Shown one piece after another: positions 1 to 8,606 of a stretch of 34,311 bases of DNA. The stretch comes from a virus. The stretch spans positions 1 to 34,311 of IMG/VR virus record IMGVR_UViG_3300042384_000043; one strand, written 5' to 3'. The notes beneath the pieces are model-generated. The model had not been told where the DNA came from, ran no database searches, and saw only the letters and a program-made list of their open reading frames with translations. Made by a program: the position numbers and the translations under genes. Positions within the stretch are counted from its first letter, which is position 1; every line of letters begins with the position of its first letter.

Positions 1-2697
1 AATGCTGTCAGGCTCTTCACCGTAGTTATACGTCTGCTTTGGTGGTGCTTCTTCACCATTCATTTTTGCCGCCAATATAGCCGCTAAACGAGGGTCTACG
101 CCTTGTTGCATCATTTCATCCTTAGCCAATTCTTGGCGAGCTTTATTAAATTGCGCCAAGGGGTCTTTAAAGCTGTCCTTGGTCATGTAAGTCTTAAGGA
201 GGTTTTCCTTTAAGAATTCATTCGGTTTGCCTCTAGTACCAGTTGCAGGGGTTCCTGCCGTAAACGATCCAGACGTAACTGTTGGCGGTTTTGTAACTAC
301 TGGTCTGGTAACAATTTTAGTGATCGTTTCTGTCTCTGTGTCTGTCAGAGTGTCGGTAATAATAATTTCGGTAATTGTTTCAGACTCTGTATCTGTCAAT
401 GTCTCGCTAGAGGTTGTGACAATAATTTCTGTAATTGTTTCTGATTCAGTTTCAGACTCAGTATCAGTAACAGTCTCTGTTATTGTTTCACTTGAGGTAG
501 TGACAATGATTTCGGTTACTGTTTCAGACTCAGATTCTGTTTCACTGGAAGTCGTAACAATCACTTCCGTTATAGTTTCAGTCTCTGTCTCTTTTTCGCT
601 CAAAGCTGTAATGGTCACTACAGGTATTATTTCAGTCTCAGTCTCAGTTTCTTTTTCACTGAAAGCAGTAACAGTAACGACTGGTATTGTTTCCGTTTGA
701 GATTCTGTTTCTTTTTCACTGAATGCAGTGACAGTAATTACAGGTAATGTTTCTGTTTCTGACTCAGTTTCTTGACCTGTTTCTCTTCCACTTGTAACGA
801 TCAGCTCTGTACCAGTCTCAAACTCAGTTTGCGTTTCAAAGAACGAATAAATGTTTGTCTCAAAATCTGTGTCTATATTTGTATCTGTGACAATTAGCTC
901 AGCTTCTGTTCCTGTATCGGTCACCACAGTAGTCTTACCACTTGCCAAGTTAGCGGCGGCAAGCGCCTCAGCATCCGTAGCACCAGAGACCTTAGCTTGT
1001 CTAAACGCGAGAAGACCAACATCATCCAAACCAGATGATTGGTTGTTTAAGTTTTCCAAGTAGGCAGAGATCTGAGAGTTGTTCAGACCCTGACCACGCA
1101 AACTTGTAATCAGCAGATCTTCAAATTGATCTGTAGTTGTTGCTGTAGTCAGCGCACCATTTAAACTACGAGTTGTACCAGTCAAACCACTGGTTGTGGT
1201 TCCTGTGGTGGTGTCATCACTGCCCATAGAACTACCAGTTAAACCACTGGTTGTCAGAGAGGTAAGGTTTTTGATAGCACGGTTGTAATCACGTAGACCA
1301 GCAACACCACCTTCTTGATATACCCGCAACTGATCTGGAGTTAAATCTGCAATCTCTTCGTCAGTCAAAGGAACGCTATCTGATACTGTAGTTGATCCTG
1401 TTGTAGTAGGTAATCCACCACCACCACCAACAGAATTAAACGCAGACACCGCCATATTTAAAGCGCTAGGATTACCTGACTCAGCCGCCTGCAAAACAGC
1501 AAGAGCTCTGCCAGCAAGCACCGTGTCAGGGCTGTTGATCAAAGCGCCAGCGTTGGCAATAATGCCAGCGTAGTTACCGTTTTGTGAGGCGGTGTACAGA
1601 TTAGCCGCGCTAATAGCATCTTTAGCTGTGTAACCACCAATCGTTAAGTTGTTTGCACCAAAGTAATTTTGCAGATCAGAGTTGCCTGCAAGCGCAGTGA
1701 TTGCACCAAATGGGTTGTCTTGCTGAACCGCTTGACCAACTCGCAGAGCGGTGTTGACGTTCTGCATGCCCGGCATCAGCCCCGTAGCACCCACCGCCGC
1801 TTGTAACAAGTTACCAGATCTCAGCGCATCAGCAGTATTGATGACGGCAAGGATTTGCCCAGCGCCGGGGATAAACGACAGACCAATTTTTAGCAGGTCT
1901 AGATCGCTAAAAGTGTTGTTCAGACGACGATCTAAAACCGCACCGTCATCTTTGCGGATGAAGTCGATGTAGCCGGGCACACTCGACGTCTGCCAACTCG
2001 CATACTCAGTTGGAAGCTGAGCAATCTGTGTCTCAATATCATCGCCCTCAATTACTTTTTGACCCGCAACTCCAGTTAATCCAGACGTAGGTTTTGTATA
2101 ACCAGTTGACGTTATGTTGTCAGCAGGAGCGGTTGTTATATTGTTGAGCGTTGTCAATCCGCCTGTTGTAACGGGATTACCATAAGCATCAAGGATAGTG
2201 CCGTTTGGCAGGCGGTATGTTCCATCACCTAATGCAACCAGTGTGCCAGATTCGTCTACACGAGTTGCTGTTGTAGGAGGTAGACCTGTGGTATCTGTTT
2301 TGTCTGGAACAAGATCAGTGACAGTTGATAACCCAGTTGGCGTAAGATTTGTTGAACCAGTTGTTGCACCAGTTGTTACACCTGCTGTTGATCCAGTAGT
2401 CGAGGCAAGATTGGAGGTAGTGCCTGTAGTTAGATTGGACAGTCCACCAGTATCACCAGTAGTCGTAACATTTGTATCGGTGGTTGTTGGTAAACCAGTA
2501 ACGGCTGTTGTGGGGGTTGTGTATAAGCTGTAGGCTTGATTGATTGATGGTGTAGCAACACCTAAATTGTTTAGATAATCAAGAGCTAATTGTTGATTAG
2601 TGGCATTATCACCACCAGCCAAGCCCGTGAACTCTTCGTAAGCATCCGCAATCTCTTGAGGTGTGCTTGAGGCTGAAAGTCTTTCAAACAGTGCCAT
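1..2697 (-). CDS. Giant Thr/Glu-repeat phage protein, cut by the left edge
   Basis: An unbroken frame of 899 codons starts at the ATG at 2697 and leaves the window without a stop. I checked the frame through to base 1. The N-terminus is Met-Ala-Leu-Phe-Glu-Arg-Leu, followed by Thr/Gly-rich low complexity (about residues 55-150). At 265-430 lies an Ala/Gly/Leu-rich, amphipathic helical stretch that could touch membranes. Residues about 600-800 are tandem acidic units: Ser-Glu-Lys-Glu-Thr-Glu followed by Pro-Val-Val-Thr-Val-Thr-Ala, and Thr-Glu-Ile-Ile-Val-Thr-Thr-Ser-Ser-Glu. The last visible 65 residues are helical and charged. The gene sits after the nozzle gene. It may be an ejected or tail-associated virion protein, but its function is not known. 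Confidence 0.75.
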   Translation of the reverse strand, partial: MALFERLSASSTPQEIADAYEEFTGLAGGDNATNQQLALDYLNNLGVATPSINQAYSLYTTPTTAVTGLPTTTDTNVTTTGDTGGLSNLTTGTTSNLASTTGSTAGVTTGATTGSTNLTPTGLSTVTDLVPDKTDTTGLPPTTATRVDESGTLVALGDGTYRLPNGTILDAYGNPVTTGGLTTLNNITTAPADNITSTGYTKPTSGLTGVAGQKVIEGDDIETQIAQLPTEYASWQTSSVPGYIDFIRKDDGAVLDRRLNNTFSDLDLLKIGLSFIPGAGQILAVINTADALRSGNLLQAAVGATGLMPGMQNVNTALRVGQAVQQDNPFGAITALAGNSDLQNYFGANNLTIGGYTAKDAISAANLYTASQNGNYAGIIANAGALINSPDTVLAGRALAVLQAAESGNPSALNMAVSAFNSVGGGGGLPTTTGSTTVSDSVPLTDEEIADLTPDQLRVYQEGGVAGLRDYNRAIKNLTSLTTSGLTGSSMGSDDTTTGTTTSGLTGTTRSLNGALTTATTTDQFEDLLITSLRGQGLNNSQISAYLENLNNQSSGLDDVGLLAFRQAKVSGATDAEALAAANLASGKTTVVTDTGTEAELIVTDTNIDTDFETNIYSFFETQTEFETGTELIVTSGRETGQETESETETLPVITVTAFSEKETESQTETIPVVTVTAFSEKETETETEIIPVVTITALSEKETETETITEVIVTTSSETESESETVTEIIVTTSSETITETVTDTESETESETITEIIVTTSSETLTDTESETITEIIITDTLTDTETETITKIVTRPVVTKPPTVTSGSFTAGTPATGTRGKPNEFLKENLLKTYMTKDSFKDPLAQFNKARQELAKDEMMQQGVDPRLAAILAAKMNGEEAPPKQTYNYGEEPDSI
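300..840 (-). repeat. Tandem coding repeats in the giant left-edge protein
   Basis: Degenerate in-frame repeats. The stretch 541-780 has a 60-base period (20 aa: Ser-Glu-Lys-Glu-Thr-Glu, then Pro-Val-Val-Thr-Val-Thr-Ala). The stretch 300-540 has longer, uneven units ending Ile-Ile-Val-Thr-Thr-Ser-Ser-Glu. Copies differ mainly at synonymous or conservative positions, so the repeat is maintained as protein. Length variation by slippage or recombination is likely. Confidence 0.75.
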
Positions 2698-2699
2698 GT

Positions 2700-2960
2700 T
2701 CAGTTCACCGATGGGTTAACAGCGTTGACAAGGGCTTCAGCCCATTCTTGCCAGTCGTCGTAGATGAAGGGGCCGGGGATGCCCTCATTCGTAAACACAT
2801 CAATAGCCTTCAAACCAGACGCCCAATCTTTCCAATTTGTGTTTGCATCTGGAATAGCTAGTTGCTGTGCCGCGTACTGCTCGCACATGAGCGACGCCCA
2901 CGACTCAAAGGTGTGATACCTTGGGTCGTAGACTGGATTTGTGTTGAGTATGGTTGCCAT
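2700..2960 (-). CDS. Small protein between nozzle and giant gene, 86 aa
   Basis: Begins Met-Ala-Thr-Ile-Leu-Asn-Thr-Asn-Pro-Val-Tyr-Asp-Pro-Arg-Tyr-His and is rich in Trp, Asp and Ala, with two Trp-x-x-Trp-Ala patches (about 43-47 and 70-73). Mostly helical by composition, without membrane segments. The ATG shares a base with the nozzle stop. It may be a tail-completion accessory; no family recognised. Confidence 0.65.
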   Translation of the reverse strand: MATILNTNPVYDPRYHTFESWASLMCEQYAAQQLAIPDANTNWKDWASGLKAIDVFTNEGIPGPFIYDDWQEWAEALVNAVNPSVN

Positions 2961-5200
2961 TATGGTCTCACGTCACCTAAGTCGGCGTCTAAGAGGATTT
3001 TACCAACTTGATAATTTCCACCAGCCACGTTAGAGACAAACTTCAACCTCAACTCACGTCGTTGTTCACGCATGTCAACCTTGCCTGTGTTTGGGCTAAA
3101 TGTGTACGCAGAAGACGTTACGTCTTGGGACTGAGCAAATGATCGTCCAGTAACGTACAGCTCCATGTCTCCGCTTTGAATGAAGTCAGGTTCCACACGT
3201 TCTAAGCGTAGCCACTTGTTCTCACCGACTGGGGAGGGCTGGGAGGGGCCTCCTGAGACTAACCCCAAGTCATTTGTCTCAAAGTAAGACTCAATCGCCA
3301 CCGAGAGAGCGCCACTAACCTTGTCTGTACCAATCTCGTTTTGATACAAAGACACAAAGTCCATTAGAGTAGCAACAGTCAAGACAAACCCAGCACCGCT
3401 CGGAATTGATGCAGACAGGGTGTTACCGACTGCATAGTTCTTGCCATGACCATTGATCACTACAGAAGTCACAATACCGCCTGCAACCGTGATATTTGCT
3501 GTAGCCAATGTGCCAGCACCGCCAGTTAAAGGGGTGTTGTTGTACGTACCATTGGTGTATCCTGCGCCACCGTTTGTGATGGTCGCAGTTAAAATACCGC
3601 CCACAGCGTTGATATTCCAATCAGCGGCGATTGGGAATTGGAAGATTTGGGAGAAGTACCCAGCAGAGCGCTGAGCACCTGAAGCTAAACCTGTGTCGTA
3701 CCAAGTGTTCTCACGCACATTGTAGATGACTGCATCTGTACATTCAGTAGCAGTACCACGTGGATAGAACCACCAAATTTCACCAAAACGAGGAACTTTG
3801 GTAACCCAAACCTTTTCGCGCTGGGCATAGTTTAGGTTGTCAAAGAAGTAGTTCTGGTTCATGTTGTTTGGGATCTCTTTCACAACACCGTTGTAGAGCA
3901 AGAACCTGTCAACACCACACCAATAATAGATACCGTCATACTCAATCACAGACTGAGAGGACAGGATAGATGACTGAGAAGAGATCAAGTCATAGCGCCA
4001 AAACTGAGGGGGTGTACCAGCACCACCGATGTAGGACACACGGATCAGTGAGTCAAGGCTCCAAAACAGCCCAGAAGGCGCGTTTGAACCGCCTCGCACT
4101 GGTAGCCCTTGGACAATCTTTCCTGTGGCTACAGAGACCTCATTTGCATCAGCAGAAACCCAATCTTGGACATTACCCGCGCCTGAGTTCCTAATCAGCC
4201 CGTCATTGCCGTACACAAAAACGTACGGGTGAAGAGTTACCACGCCACCAGACACCGAGACATTGTTGTCAAACGTAAGCGTAGAGGCGCCAGAAGTTGT
4301 GGCGGCGTTAGAGATCACCACGTCTTGAATTTGACCCATGGTGAAGACCAAACCAGTCGTTGTTCCCGCCGTGGTAACAATTGCCCCACCGCCAGAAGAC
4401 GCTGACAAGGTGAAGGTCGTGGAGAAGTTAGTGGCGATGATGAAGTACGTCACGCCAGAGGTAATACCTGTAGCGGTACCAGTCAAAGTACCAGAAACGG
4501 CTACTGTTTGACCAACATACAAACCAGTTGTTGCGGTGCAAGAACACTGACCAGCAATGCCCGTAACAGCTACAGCGTTCAACACAGGAACTCGTAGGTT
4601 CGTAGACACAACCGTTGTGTTAGCAGGAATACCTGTACCTGAGATGCTTTGACCAGCACCAATCAAAAGATCTTGGGTAGACAAGTACATTGTCGTGGTC
4701 GAATTCAAGAACACGGAGCTTGTGAACACGCCAAGAGCCGCCAATGACGTGCCAGTGATATTGCCACCCAAGACAGGGGTGTTGACGTTGTTGTCAATGA
4801 TGGTGAGGTTGCGACCGGGGTGCGCCAACAGCAAGTTATCCCCAGACCCACTCACGTCATAGAACGTATCAAACTGCCACAAGTTATCCGCGTTTGCTGT
4901 AAAGTTAGACAGCGTCATGTCCGTAATGCCAGAACCAATACCGCTGTTGTTGATTGGAAGCAACTGCAAGCCACCAGAATACCCACTGAACACGTTGTTA
5001 AAGGTCTGTTGAGGGTTAAGGTACATCCCACGAGAAGGGCCTGCCAAGTCGTTCACAATCTCACGAAACCCACCCATCTTACGTGGGCGACCACGTTGGA
5101 AGCGAACCCAACGACCGTCGTTGTAGAACTCTTTGTCAAAGACAGTTCCATCGCGCTGGATGCCCGGCTTCGTGTCAAGCGCAAATACCTTCTTGGTCAT
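2960..5200 (-). CDS. P22 gp10-like nozzle protein with inserted beta modules
   Basis: 746 aa; P22 gp10 is 472. Gp10-like proteins form the tail nozzle and hold packaged DNA in place. The N-terminus has Gly-Arg-Trp-Val-Arg-Phe-Gln-Arg-Gly-Arg-Pro-Arg-Lys (29-41). A conserved core at 325-525 includes Phe-Trp-Ser-Leu-Asp-Ser-Leu and Trp-Cys-Gly-Val-Asp-Arg-Phe-Leu-Leu-Tyr-Asn-Gly. Two segments look inserted: 205-315 (Gly-Leu-Tyr-Val-Gly-Gln-Thr-Val then Thr-Tyr-Phe-Ile-Ile-Ala-Thr-Asn) and about 532-612 (Gly-Gly-Ala-Gly-Tyr-Thr-Asn-Gly-Thr-Tyr). Such beta modules are common in environmental phage virion proteins. The start shares a base with the previous stop. Confidence 0.78.
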   Translation of the reverse strand: MTKKVFALDTKPGIQRDGTVFDKEFYNDGRWVRFQRGRPRKMGGFREIVNDLAGPSRGMYLNPQQTFNNVFSGYSGGLQLLPINNSGIGSGITDMTLSNFTANADNLWQFDTFYDVSGSGDNLLLAHPGRNLTIIDNNVNTPVLGGNITGTSLAALGVFTSSVFLNSTTTMYLSTQDLLIGAGQSISGTGIPANTTVVSTNLRVPVLNAVAVTGIAGQCSCTATTGLYVGQTVAVSGTLTGTATGITSGVTYFIIATNFSTTFTLSASSGGGAIVTTAGTTTGLVFTMGQIQDVVISNAATTSGASTLTFDNNVSVSGGVVTLHPYVFVYGNDGLIRNSGAGNVQDWVSADANEVSVATGKIVQGLPVRGGSNAPSGLFWSLDSLIRVSYIGGAGTPPQFWRYDLISSQSSILSSQSVIEYDGIYYWCGVDRFLLYNGVVKEIPNNMNQNYFFDNLNYAQREKVWVTKVPRFGEIWWFYPRGTATECTDAVIYNVRENTWYDTGLASGAQRSAGYFSQIFQFPIAADWNINAVGGILTATITNGGAGYTNGTYNNTPLTGGAGTLATANITVAGGIVTSVVINGHGKNYAVGNTLSASIPSGAGFVLTVATLMDFVSLYQNEIGTDKVSGALSVAIESYFETNDLGLVSGGPSQPSPVGENKWLRLERVEPDFIQSGDMELYVTGRSFAQSQDVTSSAYTFSPNTGKVDMREQRRELRLKFVSNVAGGNYQVGKILLDADLGDVRP

Positions 5201-6432
5201 TAGAACGTACCCCCAGCAATACCTGTTGAGAACGTACCTGATCCAGTAACTGTCACGCCAGTTGCGGTTGCTTTAAACCTTTGCGTACCAAGCACTGAAA
5301 CACCAAACTCACCTGCCGCGGGTCGATACACGCCAGTGTTTGTTTCCGCCGCAAAGTTTAGAGAAGGGGTTCCCACCGTGCCATCCAACAAACTCACCGT
5401 AGAGGCGCCAGCTTGGGTGGTGTTGGCGTTAAGAAAGTTGGTTCCGTCGCAGATAAGGGTGGCTTGTTGCCCCGGTGGTATCGTTGCCGTAAACCCCAAC
5501 CCTGTCGTCACCGTAAGGCTAAAACCGTTGTCCGTTGTTTGGTTCGAGATGACGTACAAGTTCACAATAGGTGGGAACGTCACCACCACGTTGCTTGTCA
5601 GATTACCAACGTACTCTTGGATGTTGTTTGCCGCCTCGTTGTTCGTCAGCAGAACAGCTCCACCAGTCACGCTCTTTGTAAGTGAAGTAAACGCAAACTG
5701 TGAACTAACGCCATAACCAACGGTTACGTAGGCAGTTCCTGTACATACAATAAATGCTGACTCTGTTGGGTTAAACGTCTTAGTAGAGTTACCATCTATC
5801 AGCTCAGCACCAGTACAAGAGATCGTGAAGGATCCAGTACCGTTGTTCTTAAACAAAGTAAACCAGTTATTGCCAAGGGTGGCCGCGGCTGGGAGCGTTG
5901 CCACACCAGATCCGCCAGACCACACACGAGTCTGCGCTCTGTCGGTTACCGCAAAGGTAGTTCCTGTAGTAATCGCAGAACTTGGGTGGCTTTGATTAAG
6001 GGTAGCACCGCTGGCAACCAAACCGTACCCAGCTAGGGTAGCGGCGTCAGCTCCAGATGAACCAGCACCAAAAGCAATGACACCCCAAGTACCCTGAGCG
6101 TTTGCGTTGGTAGTGATGTAGATGTACTTGGACTCGCCAGCGGCTACAGACACAATCGTGTTTACGCCTGCGTAGTCTTTGACCGTAAAAGTGTTCGCAC
6201 CAATGTTGCGGATCAGCGCGTCGTTGCCAACCGAGGTTTGATTAGCGGGAGGCATAAACAGGCTCAAGCTACCAGCAGTAGCGGTCACCTGCATGATGCG
6301 GGGGGCAAAGTCGGTGCTTGTCGTGCTGTTGCTAGGCCAGTTTAACTGCGTGTTAGCAGACAGCGTAACCGCACGAAAGCTTACGTCCGTTGGCTGGATT
6401 ACGTCACCAGTGAAGGGGCTTACATAGCTCAT
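5200..6432 (-). CDS. Beta-rich tail protein with fibre-like C-terminus
   Basis: 410 aa, rich in Thr, Ala, Gly, Ser and Val. Residues about 10-130 and 160-330 look like repeated beta domains. The C-terminal 60 residues have Asn-Phe-Ala-Ala-Glu-Thr-Asn-Thr-Gly-Val-Tyr-Arg-Pro-Ala-Ala-Gly, a pattern found at the end of many phage tail and fibre proteins, and finish Gly-Ile-Ala-Gly-Gly-Thr-Phe. It lies between the adaptor and the nozzle gene. A short fibre or tail-accessory protein is likely. Confidence 0.7.
   Translation of the reverse strand: MSYVSPFTGDVIQPTDVSFRAVTLSANTQLNWPSNSTTSTDFAPRIMQVTATAGSLSLFMPPANQTSVGNDALIRNIGANTFTVKDYAGVNTIVSVAAGESKYIYITTNANAQGTWGVIAFGAGSSGADAATLAGYGLVASGATLNQSHPSSAITTGTTFAVTDRAQTRVWSGGSGVATLPAAATLGNNWFTLFKNNGTGSFTISCTGAELIDGNSTKTFNPTESAFIVCTGTAYVTVGYGVSSQFAFTSLTKSVTGGAVLLTNNEAANNIQEYVGNLTSNVVVTFPPIVNLYVISNQTTDNGFSLTVTTGLGFTATIPPGQQATLICDGTNFLNANTTQAGASTVSLLDGTVGTPSLNFAAETNTGVYRPAAGEFGVSVLGTQRFKATATGVTVTGSGTFSTGIAGGTF
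5210..5214 (-). promoter_or_regulatory. Ribosome binding site inside the 410-aa gene end
   Basis: The Gly-Gly codons near the end of the 410-aa gene give a run of G residues nine bases before the ATG at 5200, which shares a base with the stop (TAATG). The spacing is identical to that at 14427-14431. It couples nozzle translation to the 410-aa gene. Confidence 0.55.
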
Positions 6433-7064
6433 GAATCCACCGCTATAGCTTGACGATCAGCCACACGCAACTTGTCCTCAGCCGTCAAAGTATCCATGAT
6501 CAGTTTGTATTGAGCCTGCCACATAGGAATGCGGTCGTCATTCTTAAGGAACGGCATCGCCTGAAGCAAGGAGCCATAAAGCAACGCTTGAGGAGCGTAG
6601 ATGGTGAACCAATTGGTTTGGTTAGAGCTGTCCAAAGGCTGAACACGCTCGTAGTACAGAACCTCAAAAGCGTAGGCTACGTCAGGCGTAGGAGCGATGA
6701 GCCAATTGGAGTAGTCGTAGTCAGCGTAGTAGACAGGAGTGCCTGTCGCAGTCGGAGAAGGCCAATATTCCCTCAGATACTCATACTTGCGAAGCAAAAC
6801 TGGCTGGCGCGCTCCACCAACTGTGATGTTCATAGACACCGTTTTGTGCCAACGAGCTGGCTTGGCTATGGTAGAAGTCCCAATCACCATGTTGCTGGTG
6901 TTGACCGTCAAGTTACCCAAAAACTTGATCTGAGAGGCTATAACCTGCTCAGCCAACATGATAAACAGAGGGATCTTGTCCAGCGTGGCGGTGTCATTAC
7001 GCTCCAAATAGGATTGGATGTTTTCGACCAAGCTGTCATAGGTCATAACACTTGCAGTCGCCAT
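6429..7064 (-). CDS. SU10-type head-tail adaptor
   Basis: 211 aa. The N-terminus Tyr-Asp-Ser-Leu-Val-Glu-Asn-Ile and the helical run to residue 50 (Ile-Pro-Leu-Phe-Ile-Met-Leu-Ala-Glu) match adaptor proteins of SU10-like podoviruses. A beta part with Lys-Pro-Ala-Arg-Trp and Leu-Leu-Arg-Lys-Tyr-Glu-Tyr-Leu follows, then Trp-Leu-Ile-Ala-Pro-Thr-Pro and a C-terminal helix with Trp-Gln-Ala-Gln-Tyr. It would dock under the portal. A GAGGTG site precedes the ATG, and its end overlaps the next start (ATGA). Confidence 0.78.
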   Translation of the reverse strand: MATASVMTYDSLVENIQSYLERNDTATLDKIPLFIMLAEQVIASQIKFLGNLTVNTSNMVIGTSTIAKPARWHKTVSMNITVGGARQPVLLRKYEYLREYWPSPTATGTPVYYADYDYSNWLIAPTPDVAYAFEVLYYERVQPLDSSNQTNWFTIYAPQALLYGSLLQAMPFLKNDDRIPMWQAQYKLIMDTLTAEDKLRVADRQAIAVDS

Positions 7065-7091
7065 GCGTTCACCTCTTAAATTCGTTGAGAC

Positions 7092-7120
7092 ATTTTAGTA
7101 TGCCTTTTAACTTGTGACAA
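7092..7120 (-). promoter_or_regulatory. Possible sigma70-type promoter upstream of the adaptor gene
   Basis: On the minus strand TTGTCA (7115-7120) and TAAAAT (7092-7097) are separated by 17 bases; each hexamer matches the consensus at five of six positions. It lies in a 58-base gap after the 3-TM holin and ahead of the 211-aa gene, whose GAGGTG ribosome site follows. It could start a separate tail-completion transcript. Two hexamers alone can arise by chance. Confidence 0.45.
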
Positions 7121-7122
7121 GG

Positions 7123-7560
7123 CTACTTGCTTGCCACGCCCTTAGTCTTCTCAAAAGAACGCATACCAGCGATTCCAAGGATCCCAGACAGGATGACCCA
7201 AAGTTGGTCAGCATCCAGTACAGGAGGAGGATCCATGCCAACAGGAACCCAACCCATAGCCTGCAAGTACTTCCAACACCATTGGAAAAGCGGGTAAAGC
7301 AGGAACTGGTAGCCCATAGCCGCCACGCCGATCCAACCGATGGCAGGTCGCCAGCCACTGACAAACACGCTACTGGACGAGGCTTCGATCTTGTTGACCT
7401 CAATCTGGGCTAAGTCTGTAGCCTGATCAATGCGCTTCTCTTCCAGATCGAGCTTTCGTTGCTCGATCTCCATTTCCATCTTCTCTTTGTCAGTGGTGAT
7501 CAGGTCGCCTGCAACCTTACCCACGGCTTCAATAATGGATCCAACAGCTAGTAAGCTCAT
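7123..7560 (-). CDS. Holin of the 3-TM family (GTA_holin_3TM-like)
   Basis: 145 aa. Residues 24-60 form a charged helix rich in Glu, Lys and Gln. The segment Val-Phe-Val-Ser-Gly-Trp-Arg-Pro-Ala-Ile-Gly-Trp (65-76) is the hallmark of this family. Hydrophobic segments lie at about 70-92 and 118-134, with a weaker one at the N-terminus. Holins form the lesion through which endolysin reaches the cell wall. It overlaps the endolysin stop by four bases. Confidence 0.82.
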   Translation of the reverse strand: MSLLAVGSIIEAVGKVAGDLITTDKEKMEMEIEQRKLDLEEKRIDQATDLAQIEVNKIEASSSSVFVSGWRPAIGWIGVAAMGYQFLLYPLFQWCWKYLQAMGWVPVGMDPPPVLDADQLWVILSGILGIAGMRSFEKTKGVASK

Positions 7561-8072
7561 GCTAGACCTTTCAGTGTGCGATTGATCCAGCCCTTAAGGA
7601 ACTTGACCTGCACAGGGTTTTTGTTGCAAATTTCAACGTAACGAGCAATTTTTGCCAACGCATACGATTCTTTGAACCGCTGACCATCCGTAACTTGGTT
7701 GAGCTTTTCGATGGTTTTAGCCCCTATCCCACCGTCAGGGGTAGCTCCAACAATCAATTGCGCAAGCTTTACAGCCATGCCCATGCCTGCATTTACCCCA
7801 AAGTTAAAGATGGTATTCGCAACCTCTTGGTTGTTGATCTCGTTCCCACGCATCTTGTCCCAAAACTCCACGCGGTAGAACTCACGCACCATAGGGGTCA
7901 GGGAGCCGCCAAATTCTTTCTTGTCCACAAGCGCCCAACCGTTCCATTGTGGGTTCTTGTTACGAGCAATTCCTGCATAGGTCATACCCCCAGTGTCGCC
8001 TGCGACTTCATGGAGGACGTAACCGCCCTCATCCCTAATCATTTGCTCAAAGGCTGGTTCAAACTGTGCCAT
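7557..8072 (-). CDS. Endolysin, GH108-type lysozyme
   Basis: 171 aa. It hydrolyses peptidoglycan to release progeny. The N-terminal GH108 domain has the catalytic Glu15 in Asp-Glu-Gly-Gly-Tyr, followed by Gly-Asp-Thr-Gly-Gly-Met-Thr-Tyr-Ala-Gly-Ile. The C-terminal part, from about residue 110 (Ala-Thr-Pro-Asp-Gly-Gly-Ile-Gly), matches the peptidoglycan-binding domain that normally accompanies GH108. The ATG at 8072 is chosen because a longer in-frame reading would run into the 2-TM gene and add residues not seen in the family. No signal peptide is present, so export depends on a holin. Confidence 0.88.
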   Translation of the reverse strand: MAQFEPAFEQMIRDEGGYVLHEVAGDTGGMTYAGIARNKNPQWNGWALVDKKEFGGSLTPMVREFYRVEFWDKMRGNEINNQEVANTIFNFGVNAGMGMAVKLAQLIVGATPDGGIGAKTIEKLNQVTDGQRFKESYALAKIARYVEICNKNPVQVKFLKGWINRTLKGLA

Positions 8073-8073
8073 G

Positions 8074-8370
8074 TTAGTCTTTCTTACAAGGTGCTTCTGA
8101 CTTTTTAGAGTCGTCATTTTGCATGAGTTTGATACCAGACAGGAACCCAATCATGCCGCCGATAAGAGTAGAAAAAGCGGGTGAAATCATCTTGAAAATT
8201 TCTGCGTTGTCCACTTCCTTTGCCCACAGACCCAACATAAAGCTGACCACCATTGCCAACACGGAGATACATAGGGTTGTGCTTACCATGAGCGTGACGT
8301 ACAGAGTCAGCTTGTCCCTCGTGTCTGGTGTGGGCTTGGAGGGAGTTTTGGGTACTGGCTTTCTGGTCAT
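8074..8370 (-). CDS. Two-TM holin-like membrane protein
   Basis: 98 aa. Residues 1-20 are basic and Pro-rich. Two hydrophobic segments lie at about 22-48 and 60-82 and are separated by a short charged loop; the C-terminal tail is Lys- and Asp-rich. It sits directly ahead of the endolysin gene, with one base between its stop and the endolysin ATG. Position and topology suggest a holin or antiholin that controls endolysin release. Confidence 0.65.
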   Translation of the reverse strand: MTRKPVPKTPSKPTPDTRDKLTLYVTLMVSTTLCISVLAMVVSFMLGLWAKEVDNAEIFKMISPAFSTLIGGMIGFLSGIKLMQNDDSKKSEAPCKKD

Positions 8371-8606
8371 ACAAGTTTGTCAATCTCGCGTTTAAGGTTT
8401 GTGATGTCAATGTTCAGCGTTATCTGCCTCATCCTATATTCATAAATCTCATACTCATACTGGTGAAACTTCTTCACCGTATTGTCAATCTGCACCTGCA
8501 AAGCGTGTTCAGCGTTTTGCTTTTCCACCCTTTTTATGAACAGCTCCTGTTGCACCATCGCTTGAGGCTGTACGACTGGATACCACTTGTCGTAACTGAT
8601 CTTCAT
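8367..8606 (-). CDS. Small coiled-coil protein, 79 aa
   Basis: Predicted to be almost wholly helical after the first 15 residues, with Val-Glu-Lys-Gln-Asn-Ala-Glu and a Leu-Lys-Arg-Glu-Ile-Asp end. It has no membrane segment. ATG and stop overlap both neighbours (ATGA), so it belongs to the lysis operon. It could partner one of the membrane proteins; no family recognised. Confidence 0.6.
   Translation of the reverse strand: MKISYDKWYPVVQPQAMVQQELFIKRVEKQNAEHALQVQIDNTVKKFHQYEYEIYEYRMRQITLNIDITNLKREIDKLV

Noticed and set aside
227-700. Val/Ser-rich plus-strand reading frame of 157 aa
   Set aside because: It is the antisense of the Thr/Glu repeat tract; the composition follows from the repeat and it has no independent ribosome site or neighbours on the plus strand.
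541-780. CRISPR-like regular 60-base repeats
   Set aside because: The copies are contiguous, without spacers, and stay in frame with conserved protein sequence; no cas genes are present.
6450-7079. Plus-strand frame of 209 aa
   Set aside because: It is fully antisense to the SU10-type adaptor, whose product matches a known family; the plus-strand translation shows no recognisable motif.
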